Assembly (NCBI RefSeq): GCF_029846715.1
Contig: NZ_JARVWW010000030.1
Location: 1-64,000 of the forward strand
Source: Bradyrhizobium nivariense
Lineage (GTDB): Bacteria > Pseudomonadota > Alphaproteobacteria > Rhizobiales > Xanthobacteraceae
Direction of reading: 5' to 3'
DNA length: 64,000 nucleotides
Positions 8,531 to 17,110 of this stretch are shown here, piece by piece. The position numbers and the translations under genes were made by a program. The notes beneath the pieces were generated by a model. That model ran no database searches. It saw only the letters and a list, made by a program, of their open reading frames with translations, and was not told where the DNA came from. Within the stretch, counting starts at the first letter, position 1, and every line of letters starts with the position of its first letter.

Positions 8531-8598
8531 CTTCCAACAGGCTTTTTCCGAAAGCCTTTTCTCCGAAAGCCTTGCTTCCGGAAGTCTCGCTTCCAACA
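8531..8598. repeat. 15-bp minisatellite upstream of the aldo/keto reductase
   Basis: Imperfect 15-bp units (on the plus strand of the form TCCGAAAGCCTTNCT) repeat about four times and, read on the minus strand, keep one frame open (EARLP/EARLS/EKRLS units). It lies between the gene start and the palindrome at 8609. Confidence 0.55.
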
Positions 8599-8608
8599 GC
8601 CAAATCAT

Positions 8609-8641
8609 CTCTCCCGCTTGCGGAAACCGCAAGCGGGAGAG
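8609..8641. terminator. Perfect 15-bp hairpin between the sugar-binding-protein and reductase genes
   Basis: CTCTCCCGCTTGCGG and its exact complement are separated by AAA. It is located 30 bp after the stop codon of the sugar-binding-protein gene on the minus strand. It could lower read-through or stabilise the upstream mRNA. It lacks a T-tract and belongs to the CTCTCCC repeat family. Confidence 0.5.
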
Positions 8642-8671
8642 GCACGCAGGAGCGCGGGGCTGGTGACGCTC

Positions 8672-9604
8672 CTACTTCAACATCTGCGCAACGTTGTCCT
8701 TGGTCACGAGATCGAGGCCGGTATAGACGATCTCCGGCACCTTCTCGCCCTTCTTGATGGCGAGCAGCGTGTCCATCGCCTTCTCGCCCATCTCGAACGG
8801 ACGCTGGCCGACCAGCGCATTGGCGTAGCCGTCACGCAGCAGCTCGAGCTGCATCTTCAGCGTATCGGCGACGACAAGCGTGAACTTGCCGGAATCGATG
8901 TCCTTCTTGGACCTCGACGCAAAGGCCTTGAAGCCCTCGGGCGCGAACATCGGCCAGCCGCCGATGGGAACGATCGCGGCAAGGTCGGGCGTCGACGTGC
9001 GCAGATCGGTCATCTGCTGGACCGCCAGCGCGGGATCGTCGTTGCAGAACGTCGGAGAGCCCGCGACCTCGGTCCATTTCGAGCCCTTCAGCGCCTCGCG
9101 GACGCCGTCGACGCGCTCGGCGAGGTTCTTGGCGCCCGGACCGCCGGAGACCATGGCGTATTTGCCGCCGTCGGGCCGCAGCTTCACGAGCTGCTTGCCG
9201 AGTGCGAGGCCGAACTCCTTGTTGTTGGTGCCGATATAGGCGACCCGCTTGGAGCCGGGTGCATCGGCATCGAAGGTGATGACGGGGATGCCGGCCGCGG
9301 TCGCCGCCTCGATCGTCTTGGTCATGGCCGCGACGTCGGCGACCGAGATCGCGAGGCCGTCGACCTTCTGGGTGACGAAGTCCTGAATGATCTGGGCCTG
9401 CGTCGCCGGCTCGTGCTCGACCGGACCCTTGTAGATGCACTCGATATTGCCGAGCTCCTTGGCACGCTTCAGGCAGCCGTCGCGCGCGAAGTCGAAGAAC
9501 GGATTGTTCATCGCCTTGGGCACGATCACGAAACGGTAGTTTGCGGCAAACGCCGGCGTTGCCATCATCGCGACCGCGATGCCGGCAAGAAGAAATTTCC
9601 TCAT
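8672..9604 (-). CDS. Sugar ABC transporter periplasmic binding protein (type I, ribose/fructose/xylose family)
   Basis: A 310-residue periplasmic sugar-binding protein of the peripla_BP_4 kind. Signal peptide residues 1-21 end in PAFAA, followed by YRFVIVPKAMNNPFFDFARDG, the usual first strand and helix of ribose-type binding proteins; a later IPVITFDADAP strand is also typical. The start at 9604 is chosen because it begins the signal peptide and follows a GGAGG-type site; an ATG four codons earlier is less likely. It sits downstream of the permease, ATPase, xylA and xylB genes, so it probably supplies a pentose or similar sugar. Confidence 0.88.
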   Translation of the reverse strand: MRKFLLAGIAVAMMATPAFAANYRFVIVPKAMNNPFFDFARDGCLKRAKELGNIECIYKGPVEHEPATQAQIIQDFVTQKVDGLAISVADVAAMTKTIEAATAAGIPVITFDADAPGSKRVAYIGTNNKEFGLALGKQLVKLRPDGGKYAMVSGGPGAKNLAERVDGVREALKGSKWTEVAGSPTFCNDDPALAVQQMTDLRTSTPDLAAIVPIGGWPMFAPEGFKAFASRSKKDIDSGKFTLVVADTLKMQLELLRDGYANALVGQRPFEMGEKAMDTLLAIKKGEKVPEIVYTGLDLVTKDNVAQMLK

Positions 9605-9698
9605 CGTCTCCTCCACCCTTCTCTGGCGCCCATCCTCTTAAGATCGTCCGGGAAGCGGACAGGCGGCATTTTCGTTGCTCTCCCGGAATTACGTCATT

Positions 9699-10781
9699 TC
9701 AGATCATCCGCGAGCGGATGCGGTCGACCAGCACGGCCAGGATGATGATCACGCCCACCAGCGTCTGCTGCCAGTAGGAGCTGACCTGGGCGAGCACGAG
9801 GCCGTTGCGGATTACCTCGAGCAGCACGCAGCCGACGATGGCGCCGAGTGGTCCGCCGATGCCGCCGGCGAGATTGGCACCGCCGATGACGGCCGCAGCG
9901 ATCACGTTGAGCTCGTAGGACGTCGCCATGTTGGCCGGCGCCGATCCGAGCCAGCCGGAGATGATGATGCCCTGGAGGCCTGCGGCGAGCGCGCAGGTCA
10001 CATAGACCTCGATTTTCACCCGCACGACCGGGATGCCGGTGAGTTCGGCCGCCTTCTCGTTGCCGCCGAGCGCGAACACGTGGCGGCCGAACGAGCTGTG
10101 GTGCAGCACCACGGCCATCGCCAGCGCGAGTGCCACCAGATAAATGAAGGGCACGGGCACGCCGAGCACGTCGCCCGAGGTGAGCGCATAGAAATAATCG
10201 GCATCCGGCCCGCCCGGAAAGCTGCCGCGGCCGTTGGAGACGACATAGCCGAGCCCGCGCACGATCGAGAGCATGCCGAGCGTGGTGACGAAGGGCGACA
10301 GGCCGAGCACGGCGATACAGAAGCCGTTGACGAGGCCGGCGAGCAGCGCGACGCCGAGGCCCGCGAGGATCGAGACCAGCAGGATCAGGCCGGGGACATT
10401 GGCGAGCACGGTCTTGCCGTCGGACGCCATGTGCACGAACAGGGAGCCTGCGGGCGAGCCGGGCGCCGACAGTTCGGTCATCACCATCGAGGTGATCATG
10501 GCGGAGAAGCACATCATCGAGCCGACCGACAGATCGATGCCGCCGGTGATGATCACGAAGGTAACGCCGAGCGTCGCAATGGCGATGAAGGAGAAATTCT
10601 TCGCCACGTTCTGGATGTTGCCTTCGGTGAAGAAATATGGGCTGGCGAAATGCATGACGACCAGCAGCACCGCCAGCGCGAGCAGGACATAGCCGGTCTG
10701 CGAGGCGAAGATGCCGCGCTGCCACCATCTGATCCGGCCGACATTGGTGAAGCTGATCGGGGATTCCATGGGCATGGCCAT
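9699..10781 (-). CDS. Sugar ABC transporter permease (RbsC/FrcC-like)
   Basis: A 360-residue inner-membrane permease of the branched-chain/ribose type with about ten hydrophobic segments, beginning after a 35-residue cytoplasmic lead (segment from TGYVLLALAVLLVVMHF). Characteristic segments include GGIDLSVGSMM, near residue 107, and the late GGIGGPLGAIVG, both typical of RbsC/XylH/FrcC permeases. The start ATG at 10781 overlaps the ATPase stop codon as ATGA, indicating translational coupling. It works with the ATPase and binding protein of the same operon to import a sugar. Confidence 0.9.
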   Translation of the reverse strand: MAMPMESPISFTNVGRIRWWQRGIFASQTGYVLLALAVLLVVMHFASPYFFTEGNIQNVAKNFSFIAIATLGVTFVIITGGIDLSVGSMMCFSAMITSMVMTELSAPGSPAGSLFVHMASDGKTVLANVPGLILLVSILAGLGVALLAGLVNGFCIAVLGLSPFVTTLGMLSIVRGLGYVVSNGRGSFPGGPDADYFYALTSGDVLGVPVPFIYLVALALAMAVVLHHSSFGRHVFALGGNEKAAELTGIPVVRVKIEVYVTCALAAGLQGIIISGWLGSAPANMATSYELNVIAAAVIGGANLAGGIGGPLGAIVGCVLLEVIRNGLVLAQVSSYWQQTLVGVIIILAVLVDRIRSRMI

Positions 10782-11539
10782 CACGCGGCCTCCTTCGCGC
10801 CGGTAATCAGGGCGGTAACTTCCTCGGGCGAGGTCTGGTGGATCGGCTTGTCGGCCCGCTTCTCGCCGCGGCGCATGACGATGACGCGATCGCACACCGC
10901 GAACACGTCCGGCATGCGGTGCGAGATCAGCATCACTGCAACGCCCTGCTCTTTCAGCCGATGGATCAGGCCGAGCACCTGCTCGACCTGGCGCACCGAG
11001 ATCGCGGCCGTCGGCTCGTCCATCATCACCAGCCTGGCGTTGGAGAGCCGCGTCCGCGCGATCGCAACCGCCTGGCGCTGGCCGCCCGACATCTGCTTGA
11101 CGAGATCGTCGGGGCGCGTTTCCGAGCGCAGCTCGCCGAACAGCTCCAGCGCACGCGCAGCCATCGCCTTGTGGTCGAGCAACGCAAGCGGGCCGAACCT
11201 GCGCTTCAGCTCGCGGCCGAGGAAGACGTTGGCGGCAGCCGTCAGATTGTCGGCGAGCGCAAGGTCCTGGTAGACGACCTCGATGCCGACGCCGCGGGCA
11301 TCGATCGGCCGGTTGAAATGAACCGCGCTGCCGGCGAAGCGGATTTCGCCGTGGCTGGGGCGGAAATTGCCGGCGATGATCTTGACCAGCGTCGACTTGC
11401 CCGCGCCGTTGTCGCCCATCAGGCCGACGACCTCGCCCGGGAGCACCTGCAGGTCGACGTCGTGCAGCGCGCGGATCGCGCCGAACTCCTTGCCGATGCC
11501 GGTCAGCTCGAGAACCGGTGTCGCTTCAGTAGTTGTCAT
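10781..11539 (-). CDS. Sugar ABC transporter ATP-binding protein, single-domain (FrcA-like)
   Basis: A 252-residue ATPase with Walker A GDNGAGKST, signature MSGGQRQAVAIAR and Walker B LVMMDEPTAAI. Ribose/xylose-type importers usually have a tandem ATPase of about 500 residues. This one has a single nucleotide-binding domain, as in the rhizobial fructose importer FrcBCA, so a homodimer is expected. It is coupled by a 1-base overlap to the permease and lies 12 bp after xylA. The substrate is inferred from the neighbouring xylose isomerase and xylulokinase. Confidence 0.9.
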   Translation of the reverse strand: MTTTEATPVLELTGIGKEFGAIRALHDVDLQVLPGEVVGLMGDNGAGKSTLVKIIAGNFRPSHGEIRFAGSAVHFNRPIDARGVGIEVVYQDLALADNLTAAANVFLGRELKRRFGPLALLDHKAMAARALELFGELRSETRPDDLVKQMSGGQRQAVAIARTRLSNARLVMMDEPTAAISVRQVEQVLGLIHRLKEQGVAVMLISHRMPDVFAVCDRVIVMRRGEKRADKPIHQTSPEEVTALITGAKEAA

Positions 11540-11551
11540 CAGCGGCCTTCC

Positions 11552-12874
11552 TCAGACGTAGCGGTTGACCAGGGATTCCAGATATTCCTGCCGGCCCGAG
11601 CGCGGCTGCGGGTCAAAGCCCGGGCCGAGCGCACGGTCGGCAAGTTCGGCGAGCGAGCGCTGCCCGCCGAGAATGGCGCGGCCCTCGGGCCCGGCCCATC
11701 CCTCGTAGCGCTCCGCAAGCGGCGAATTGAGGACGCCGGCGTCGACCATGTCCGCGGCGGCGAGAAACGCCCGCGCGCAGGCGTCCATCGAGCCGACATG
11801 GGCATGGATCAAATCATCGGGGTCGATCGACTGGCGGCGGATCTTGGCGTCGAAATTCAGCCCGCCCGAGGTGAAGCCGCCGCGGTTCAGGATCTCGTGG
11901 AACACCACAGCGAGCTCCGGCACGTTCATCGCGAACTGGTCGGTGTCCCAGCCGAGCAGATCGTCGCCGCGGTTGATGTCGAGCGAGCCGAAGACACCCA
12001 GCGCCTCGGCGAGCGCGACCTCGTGATGGAAGGAGTGGCCGGCGAGGATGGCGTGGTTCTGCTCGATGTTGAGCTTGACGTCCTTCAGCAGGTCGTAGCG
12101 CGCGAGGAAGCCGTAGCAGGTGGCGACGTCGAAATCGTATTGATGCTTGGTCGGCTCCTTCGGCTTCGGCTCGATCAGGATCGGCCCCTTGAAGCCGATC
12201 TTGTGCTTGTGCTCGACGACGAGCGAGACGAAGCGGCCGAGCTGGTCGAGCTCGCGCTTGAGATCGGTGTTGAGCAGCGTCTCATAGCCCTCGCGCCCGC
12301 CCCACAGCACATAGTTCTGGCCGCCGAGACGGTGCGTCACCTCCAGCGCGGCGCGGACCTGGCCGGCGGCATAAGTGAAGATTTCAGGGTCCGGGTTGGT
12401 GGCCGCGCCCGCCATGTAGCGGCGATGCGTGAACAAATTGGCGGTGCCCCAGAGCAGGCGCACTTTGCTTGAGGCCATCTTCGCTTCGAACAGATCGGCG
12501 ATCGCGTTGAGGTTGGCGACGGATTCGCTGAGCGAAGCGCCTTCCGGCGCCGCATCGACGTCGTGGAAGGTGAAGAAGGGCACGTCGAGCAGGCGGAACA
12601 GCTCGAAGGCGATATCGGCCTTGGCGCGCGCCTGCGCCATCGCATCGGTGCCGTGGTGCCAGGGCCGCAGGAACGTCTCGCCGCCAAAGGGATCGCCGCC
12701 CGGCCAGCACAAGGAATGCCAGTAGCAGACCGCGAAGCGCAGATGATCCTCGAGCCTGCGGCCATGGACGAGGCGATCCTTGTCGTACCAGCGGAAGGCG
12801 GGCGTGTTTCCCGCATCCTTGCCGGCGAAGGCGACAGGTACGCTTGCATCGAAGAATTTCGCTGACGCATTCAC
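11552..12874 (-). CDS. xylA: Xylose isomerase
   Basis: A 440-residue class II xylose isomerase converting D-xylose to D-xylulose. Diagnostic motifs are FTFHDVDAAPEG with the catalytic His/Asp pair (about residues 100-110), LLWGTANLFTHRRYM, and the metal-binding IEPKPKEPTKHQYDFD near residue 230. The start is GTG, placed immediately after the TAA of xylB with no gap; AAGGAG about 10 bases upstream, inside xylB, supports it. Neighbours xylB and the importer genes make a pentose-use operon. Confidence 0.95.
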   Translation of the reverse strand: MNASAKFFDASVPVAFAGKDAGNTPAFRWYDKDRLVHGRRLEDHLRFAVCYWHSLCWPGGDPFGGETFLRPWHHGTDAMAQARAKADIAFELFRLLDVPFFTFHDVDAAPEGASLSESVANLNAIADLFEAKMASSKVRLLWGTANLFTHRRYMAGAATNPDPEIFTYAAGQVRAALEVTHRLGGQNYVLWGGREGYETLLNTDLKRELDQLGRFVSLVVEHKHKIGFKGPILIEPKPKEPTKHQYDFDVATCYGFLARYDLLKDVKLNIEQNHAILAGHSFHHEVALAEALGVFGSLDINRGDDLLGWDTDQFAMNVPELAVVFHEILNRGGFTSGGLNFDAKIRRQSIDPDDLIHAHVGSMDACARAFLAAADMVDAGVLNSPLAERYEGWAGPEGRAILGGQRSLAELADRALGPGFDPQPRSGRQEYLESLVNRYV

Positions 12875-14329
12875 TTAAGCACACTCCTTCAACGCAGGAT
12901 AAAGCTCGCGCCAGCGGCGATAGGCCTCGTCATAGGCTGCACTGACGGATGGGCGAGGCGTAAAGCTCGCGAGCCGCCGCGGACGGGTGCAAACCGCAGC
13001 CGCGTCTTCGCCGGTGGCGGCGAGCCGGCCGAGCCTGGAGGCACCGAGCGCCGCTCCGACCTCGCCTTCCTCGACGCGGTGGACGGGCACGCCGAGCACA
13101 TCGGCGCAGATCTGCGCCCACAGCGGCGAGCGCGAGCCGCCGCCGACGAGATCGACCTCGGGAAGCGGCCCGCTCGCCGCGCTCAGCGCCACCAGATTGT
13201 CGCGCGCGGCGAAGGCAACGCCTTCGAGCACGGCCTGAACGATCTGGCCGCGCCCGGTCGCACCGCGCAGGCCGACGAAGGCGCCGCTGGCGGCGGCATC
13301 GTTGTGCGGCGTGCGCTCGCCGTCGAGATAAGGCAGGAATTTGACCGGGCTTGGTCCATCGACGCGCTCGCCGAGCGGCGCCAGCAGCGCGGCGGCCGGA
13401 ATCTCCATCACGCCGGCAAGCCAGGCCAGCGACGCCGCCGCCGACAGCATCACGCCCATCTGGTGCCAGCGGCCGGGCAGCGCATGGCAGAACGCGTGCA
13501 CGGCCGAGGCCGGCGCCGGTGCGAACCGATCGGTGACGCGGAATACCACACCTGAGGTTCCCAGAGACAGAAACGCATCGCCCGGCGCGATGGCGCCGAG
13601 CCCGATCGCGCTCGCGGCGTTGTCGCCGGCCCCCCCGGCGATCACGACATCCCGCCCCATGCCCCAGCGTTGCGCGTAGTCCGGCGCAAGCACCGCGCTG
13701 ACCTCGCTGCCCTCGACCAGGCGCGGCATGTGGTGCAGATCGAGCCCGGTGGCATGCAGCAGCAGGGCCGACCAGCGGCGCAGACCGACGTCGAGCCACA
13801 ACGTGCCGGCCGCGTCGGACATGTCCTCGATCATCTCGCCAGTCAGGCGATAGCGGACATAGGCCTTGGGCAGCAGCACCTTTGCGACGCGCGCGAAGAT
13901 TTTTGGCTCGTGCCTGGCGATCCAGAGCAGCTTTGGCGCGGTGAAGCCGGGCATTGCCAGATTGCCGGCGATCGTGTGCAGCGATGGGCAGCGCCGCTCC
14001 AGCGCGCCGCATTCGGCGTGCGAGCGGCCATCGTTCCAGAGGATCGCGGGACGCAGCGGCCGTCCGTCCTCATCCAGCAGCGTCGCGCCGTGCATCTGGC
14101 CGGATAGCCCGATGCCGCGCACCTGCGCGACCTCGCGCGAATGGCGGGCGGCAAGATCGTCGACCGCGCCGACCGCCGCATCGACCCACGCATCCGGATC
14201 CTGCTCGGACCACAGCGGCGCAGGATGCGACAGCGCAAGCTCGCGCGCCGCCGTCGCGACAACCGCGCCGGTTTCGCTCACGAGCACCGCTTTCACACCT
14301 GATGTGCCGATGTCGATTCCGAGATACAC
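12875..14329 (-). CDS. xylB: Xylulokinase
   Basis: A 484-residue FGGY-family carbohydrate kinase that phosphorylates D-xylulose. The N-terminal phosphate loop YLGIDIGTSGVKAVLVSE, the middle ILWNDGRSHAEC and the C-terminal GGGSRSPLWAQICADVLGVPV are the family landmarks. The GTG start at 14329 is preferred because AAGGGAGG lies 5 bases upstream and the phosphate loop begins at once; an ATG 19 codons upstream lacks such a site. It is the first structural gene after the LacI-type regulator, with an 83-bp gap that may hold an operator. Confidence 0.93.
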   Translation of the reverse strand: MYLGIDIGTSGVKAVLVSETGAVVATAARELALSHPAPLWSEQDPDAWVDAAVGAVDDLAARHSREVAQVRGIGLSGQMHGATLLDEDGRPLRPAILWNDGRSHAECGALERRCPSLHTIAGNLAMPGFTAPKLLWIARHEPKIFARVAKVLLPKAYVRYRLTGEMIEDMSDAAGTLWLDVGLRRWSALLLHATGLDLHHMPRLVEGSEVSAVLAPDYAQRWGMGRDVVIAGGAGDNAASAIGLGAIAPGDAFLSLGTSGVVFRVTDRFAPAPASAVHAFCHALPGRWHQMGVMLSAAASLAWLAGVMEIPAAALLAPLGERVDGPSPVKFLPYLDGERTPHNDAAASGAFVGLRGATGRGQIVQAVLEGVAFAARDNLVALSAASGPLPEVDLVGGGSRSPLWAQICADVLGVPVHRVEEGEVGAALGASRLGRLAATGEDAAAVCTRPRRLASFTPRPSVSAAYDEAYRRWRELYPALKECA

Positions 14330-14388
14330 GCCATCCTCCCTTTCGCCTGTTGCGGTGCGCGAGCTCAAAGTCGCCTTGGGCCGCAACG

Positions 14389-14407
14389 GGTCGTTTTGAA
14401 ATCGACC
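14389..14407. promoter_or_regulatory. Candidate operator between lacI-type gene and xylB
   Basis: A weak palindrome, GGTCG-N9-CGACC, stands about 60 bp upstream of the xylB start and just after the regulator's stop codon. On the minus strand it contains TCAAAACG, which also occurs twice as CCTCAAAA upstream of the regulator gene (15476-15504). This makes it a reasonable but unproven LacI-family binding site. Confidence 0.3.
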
Positions 14408-14412
14408 TACCG

Positions 14413-15456
14413 CTAAGGCAGATTGTCCCGCATCACGATGTCGATCCTGATCTTCTCCTGTTCGCGCAAGATCGGCTCGCCACGGGCGAGCGCGAGCAGC
14501 ACGCGCACGGCTGCGCGCGCTTCGTGTCCGGGGTTCTGCGAGATCGCGGCATCCATCACGCCCTGCAACAGCAGTCGGCGCGTCAGCGCGGTGACGTCGT
14601 GTCCGACGAACACCACCTGCTTGTCGCGGCCGGCATCGCTCAGCGCCCTGGCCACGCCTTGCGTGCCGGCGCCGACGTTATAGAGGCCGACAATGTCAGC
14701 ATGCCTGCCCAGCAGCCGCGCCAATACCTGTTCTGAACGGCCGTCCTCGTCGCGACCTTCCAGCACCGGCAGCACGCTGAGGCCGGGGAATTCCGACGCC
14801 ATCACCTGGTTGAAGCCAAAAATGCGCTCGGCATGGTCGCGCAGGCCCTGCGAGCCCGCGACGATCGCGACCTTGCCGGACTGTTGTCCGACCAGCCGCC
14901 CGACCAGCGCGCCGGCAGCGCGCCCCGCAGCAATGTTGTCGATGCCGACATAATGGTGCCGCCGCGACGACGGCACATCCGAGACCAGCGTCACGACCTT
15001 GGCGCCGGCATCGACGAGATCGTCGATCGCGGCGCGGACGCCAGGATGGTCCAGCGCCACCACGGCGATGCCGTCGTAATCGTCAGAGAGCCCCTCCAGC
15101 GAAGCGGCGAGCACGGACGGATCGAACACGTCGGTTGCGACCGTCTCGACGCCGAGCCGGCGGGCCGACAGCCAGGCCGACATCTCGCCGAGATAGTCCT
15201 GGATCTGCTGCATGAACGGGTTCGGCCCCGACGGCATCACGAAGGCGAAACGGCGGGCGCGGCCGCGGGCGAGCTCGGCGGCGGCCACATGCGGCTGGAA
15301 CGAATTGCGCTCGATCGCCTCCCTGACGCGCCGGACCGTATCCGGCCGCACGCCCGGACGATTGTGCAGGACGCGGTCGACCGTCGCGAGGCTGACGCCG
15401 GCCTGGCGGGCGATGTCCTTCAGCGTCAGTGCGCTTGCGGTGAGCGTGTCGGCCAT
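14413..15456 (-). CDS. LacI/GalR family transcriptional regulator of the sugar cluster
   Basis: A 347-residue repressor: the N-terminal helix-turn-helix LTLKDIARQAGVSLATVDRVLHN (about residues 10-33) is followed by a periplasmic-binding-protein-like sugar sensor domain (from about residue 67). A characteristic sensor motif is DYDGIAVVALDHPGV. It leads the minus-strand cluster containing xylB, xylA and the importer, so it most likely controls them and itself in response to the sugar. Spacing of 83 bp to xylB leaves space for an internal promoter. Confidence 0.9.
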   Translation of the reverse strand: MADTLTASALTLKDIARQAGVSLATVDRVLHNRPGVRPDTVRRVREAIERNSFQPHVAAAELARGRARRFAFVMPSGPNPFMQQIQDYLGEMSAWLSARRLGVETVATDVFDPSVLAASLEGLSDDYDGIAVVALDHPGVRAAIDDLVDAGAKVVTLVSDVPSSRRHHYVGIDNIAAGRAAGALVGRLVGQQSGKVAIVAGSQGLRDHAERIFGFNQVMASEFPGLSVLPVLEGRDEDGRSEQVLARLLGRHADIVGLYNVGAGTQGVARALSDAGRDKQVVFVGHDVTALTRRLLLQGVMDAAISQNPGHEARAAVRVLLALARGEPILREQEKIRIDIVMRDNLP

Positions 15457-15475
15457 GGCCAGAGGCTAGCAGAGG

Positions 15476-15504
15476 CGTTTTGAGGTACGCAACTCATTTT
15501 GAGG
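15476..15504. promoter_or_regulatory. Direct repeats upstream of the LacI-family regulator
   Basis: The minus strand carries CCTCAAAA twice, with a 19-base period, starting about 20 bp upstream of the regulator's ATG. The same core TCAAAACG recurs before xylB. It may be an autoregulatory operator. The case is weak. Confidence 0.3.
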
Positions 15505-15545
15505 GGTGCGCCGCTGTTTTCGAGCCGGGGTTGCGCCACGGCCTC

Positions 15546-16010
15546 TTAGCCGCCCGTCAGGTCGAGCGTCAGGAACAGGCTGTTGCGATCCTCGACATAG
15601 CCCTCGAGCGGACCGCACGGAACGAAGCCATGCGCCCGGTAGAGCGCGTGCGCCGGCTTGAAATAATCCCACGAGCCGGTTTCGAGGCTGAGCCGCGTCA
15701 TGTCGCGGGCGCGGGCTTCCGTGATGATGTGGCGGAGCATCACGCCGCCAAAGCCGCGCCGCCGCGTGGTCTGGAGCGTATGCATCGACTTCACCTCGCC
15801 ATGCGCAGCCGAAAGCGATTTCAGCGCGCCGACGGCGACCAGCGTCTCGCCGTCCCAGCCGGTCCAGAACGCGATCTCCGCCGCGCGCAGCCCGGAGAGA
15901 TCGAGCGCATGGGCGCTGCCCGGCGCGGTCTGCGCCCGCGCGGCCGTGACGTGATGATCGAGCAGCGCGATGACGCGCGGATCAAAGGTGTCGCCGGTGC
16001 GGATCTGCAT
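15546..16010 (-). CDS. GNAT family N-acetyltransferase
   Basis: A 154-residue acetyl-CoA-dependent acyltransferase. The acetyl-CoA loop is visible as TRRRGFGGVMLRHIITEARARDM, with the R/Q-x-x-G-x-G/A signature, and a C-terminal FKPAHALYRAHGFVPCGPLEG typical of small-molecule GNATs. The substrate is unknown. Two starts compete: ATG at 16010 and GTG at 16022. GTG is directly preceded by a 12-bp tandem repeat, and a GGAG lies 11 bases before the ATG. No operon partner is apparent, although it follows the XRE-cupin regulator in the same direction. Confidence 0.8.
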   Translation of the reverse strand: MQIRTGDTFDPRVIALLDHHVTAARAQTAPGSAHALDLSGLRAAEIAFWTGWDGETLVAVGALKSLSAAHGEVKSMHTLQTTRRRGFGGVMLRHIITEARARDMTRLSLETGSWDYFKPAHALYRAHGFVPCGPLEGYVEDRNSLFLTLDLTGG

Positions 16011-16023
16011 CGTCAGGTTCACT

Positions 16024-16056
16024 CCAGGATTCTCGCCAGGATTCTCGCCAGGATTT
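16024..16056. repeat. 12-bp tandem repeat upstream of the GNAT gene
   Basis: CCAGGATTCTCG occurs twice in tandem with a partial third copy (CCAGGATTT). It abuts the N-acetyltransferase start. The unit length is a multiple of three. Confidence 0.75.
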
Positions 16057-16074
16057 CATATCGCATCAGCAGCG

Positions 16075-16656
16075 TCACATTTTCCCGTAGGAAGCGCCGC
16101 GGCGCGTGATGATGACGTAGCGCGCGTCCTGCCTGGTTTCGTTCTCGAAGATCACCGCGCGCATCACGTCGAAATCCAGACAGTCGCCTTCGCGCAGACG
16201 TACTGCCTTGGCGTCGATGTGCACGGCGATCGCACCCTCCAGCATCAACAGCTGCTGGGTGAAGGCGTTGCGCCCCCACGGGCTGTACGGCACCCGCGCG
16301 CCGGCCGGCAGGTCGACGACGATGATCTCGATGCCGCTCGCCGCATCCGTCGGCGAGGCGTGCCGGCGGCGATAGCCGCTGTCGGGATCGCGCCAATGCG
16401 GCTGGTCGGCAAGCCGCACCAGCCGCTCCGGCGGTTTCTCGGCAAGCGCGACGACATCGCTCAGCGACACGTCGAGCGCGGCGCAAAGCTTGTTGAGCAG
16501 GGACGCCGTCGCACTGCTCTGCGCCCGCTCGACCCGCCCGATCATGGCCCGGCTGACGCCGGAACGCGCAGCCAATTCGTTCAGCGTCATGCCGGCCTGC
16601 GTCCGCAGCGTCTTCAGGCGGCGACCGATCGCGCGATCGAGTTTCTGCTGGTCCAT
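16075..16656 (-). CDS. XRE-family regulator with C-terminal cupin domain
   Basis: A 193-residue DNA-binding protein with an N-terminal helix-turn-helix (about 9-63; GMTLNELAARSGVSRAMIGRVE) and a C-terminal cupin sensor domain (about 100-185) containing VDLPAGARVPYSPWGRNAF and LREGDCLDFDV. Such regulators often control amino-acid, polyamine or detoxification genes and bind a small ligand in the cupin. The start at 16656 has AGGA 8 bases upstream; an ATG 7 codons earlier lacks one. It lies upstream of the GNAT gene, which could be its target or operon partner. Confidence 0.87.
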   Translation of the reverse strand: MDQQKLDRAIGRRLKTLRTQAGMTLNELAARSGVSRAMIGRVERAQSSATASLLNKLCAALDVSLSDVVALAEKPPERLVRLADQPHWRDPDSGYRRRHASPTDAASGIEIIVVDLPAGARVPYSPWGRNAFTQQLLMLEGAIAVHIDAKAVRLREGDCLDFDVMRAVIFENETRQDARYVIITRRGASYGKM

Positions 16657-16861
16657 TTTGTGGGTCCTGGCTTTCATCCGAACATGGCCCGGCGCAAGGA
16701 CCGCAAGCCACCAGGCAAGAGGAGCTTAGCCGAGAGAGCAGCGGGTGCCGGTAGCGATGGGCTAATATATTGGAATCTTCGTCTGGCGCACGGCGCAGAA
16801 CATCCTGCTTCGCGCTGCCGAAATATCAAAGTCCTGCGAAGCGCCTTGGCACGAAGCAGGA

Positions 16862-16935
16862 TGGAGCGGGCGAAGGGAATCGAACCCTCGTATGCAGCTT
16901 GGGAAGCTGCCGTTCTGCCATTGAACTACGCCCGC
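16862..16935 (-). tRNA. tRNA-Gly (anticodon CCC)
   Basis: On the minus strand GCGGGCG at the 5' end pairs with CGCCCGC, followed by the discriminator T and an encoded CCA (74 nt in all). The D-arm has AGTTCAATGGCAGAAC, the anticodon loop is TTCCCAA with CCC at positions 34-36, and the T-arm is GAGGG TTCGATT CCCTT. It decodes GGG. No integrated element adjoins it. Confidence 0.95.
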
Positions 16936-17110
16936 GGAGTGCGCGCCCCGCGCCTGTCCTGATTAGCCGAGACGGCGCCTCGCGCCAAGCGCTTTGGCGC
17001 GACCGGCCGGACGGTTGTTAACGTCTCGGTAAGATTCCAGGTGCGCCGGATTGTGGCGGTGTTATGGTCGCCGGTCTGGGGAGAGCGTACATTGCGTGGG
17101 GGGCGTGTGT

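Noticed and set aside
16862..16935. tRNA-Gly as an attachment site for an integrated island
   Set aside because: No integrase gene, direct duplicate of the tRNA 3' end, or compositional break was seen on either side.
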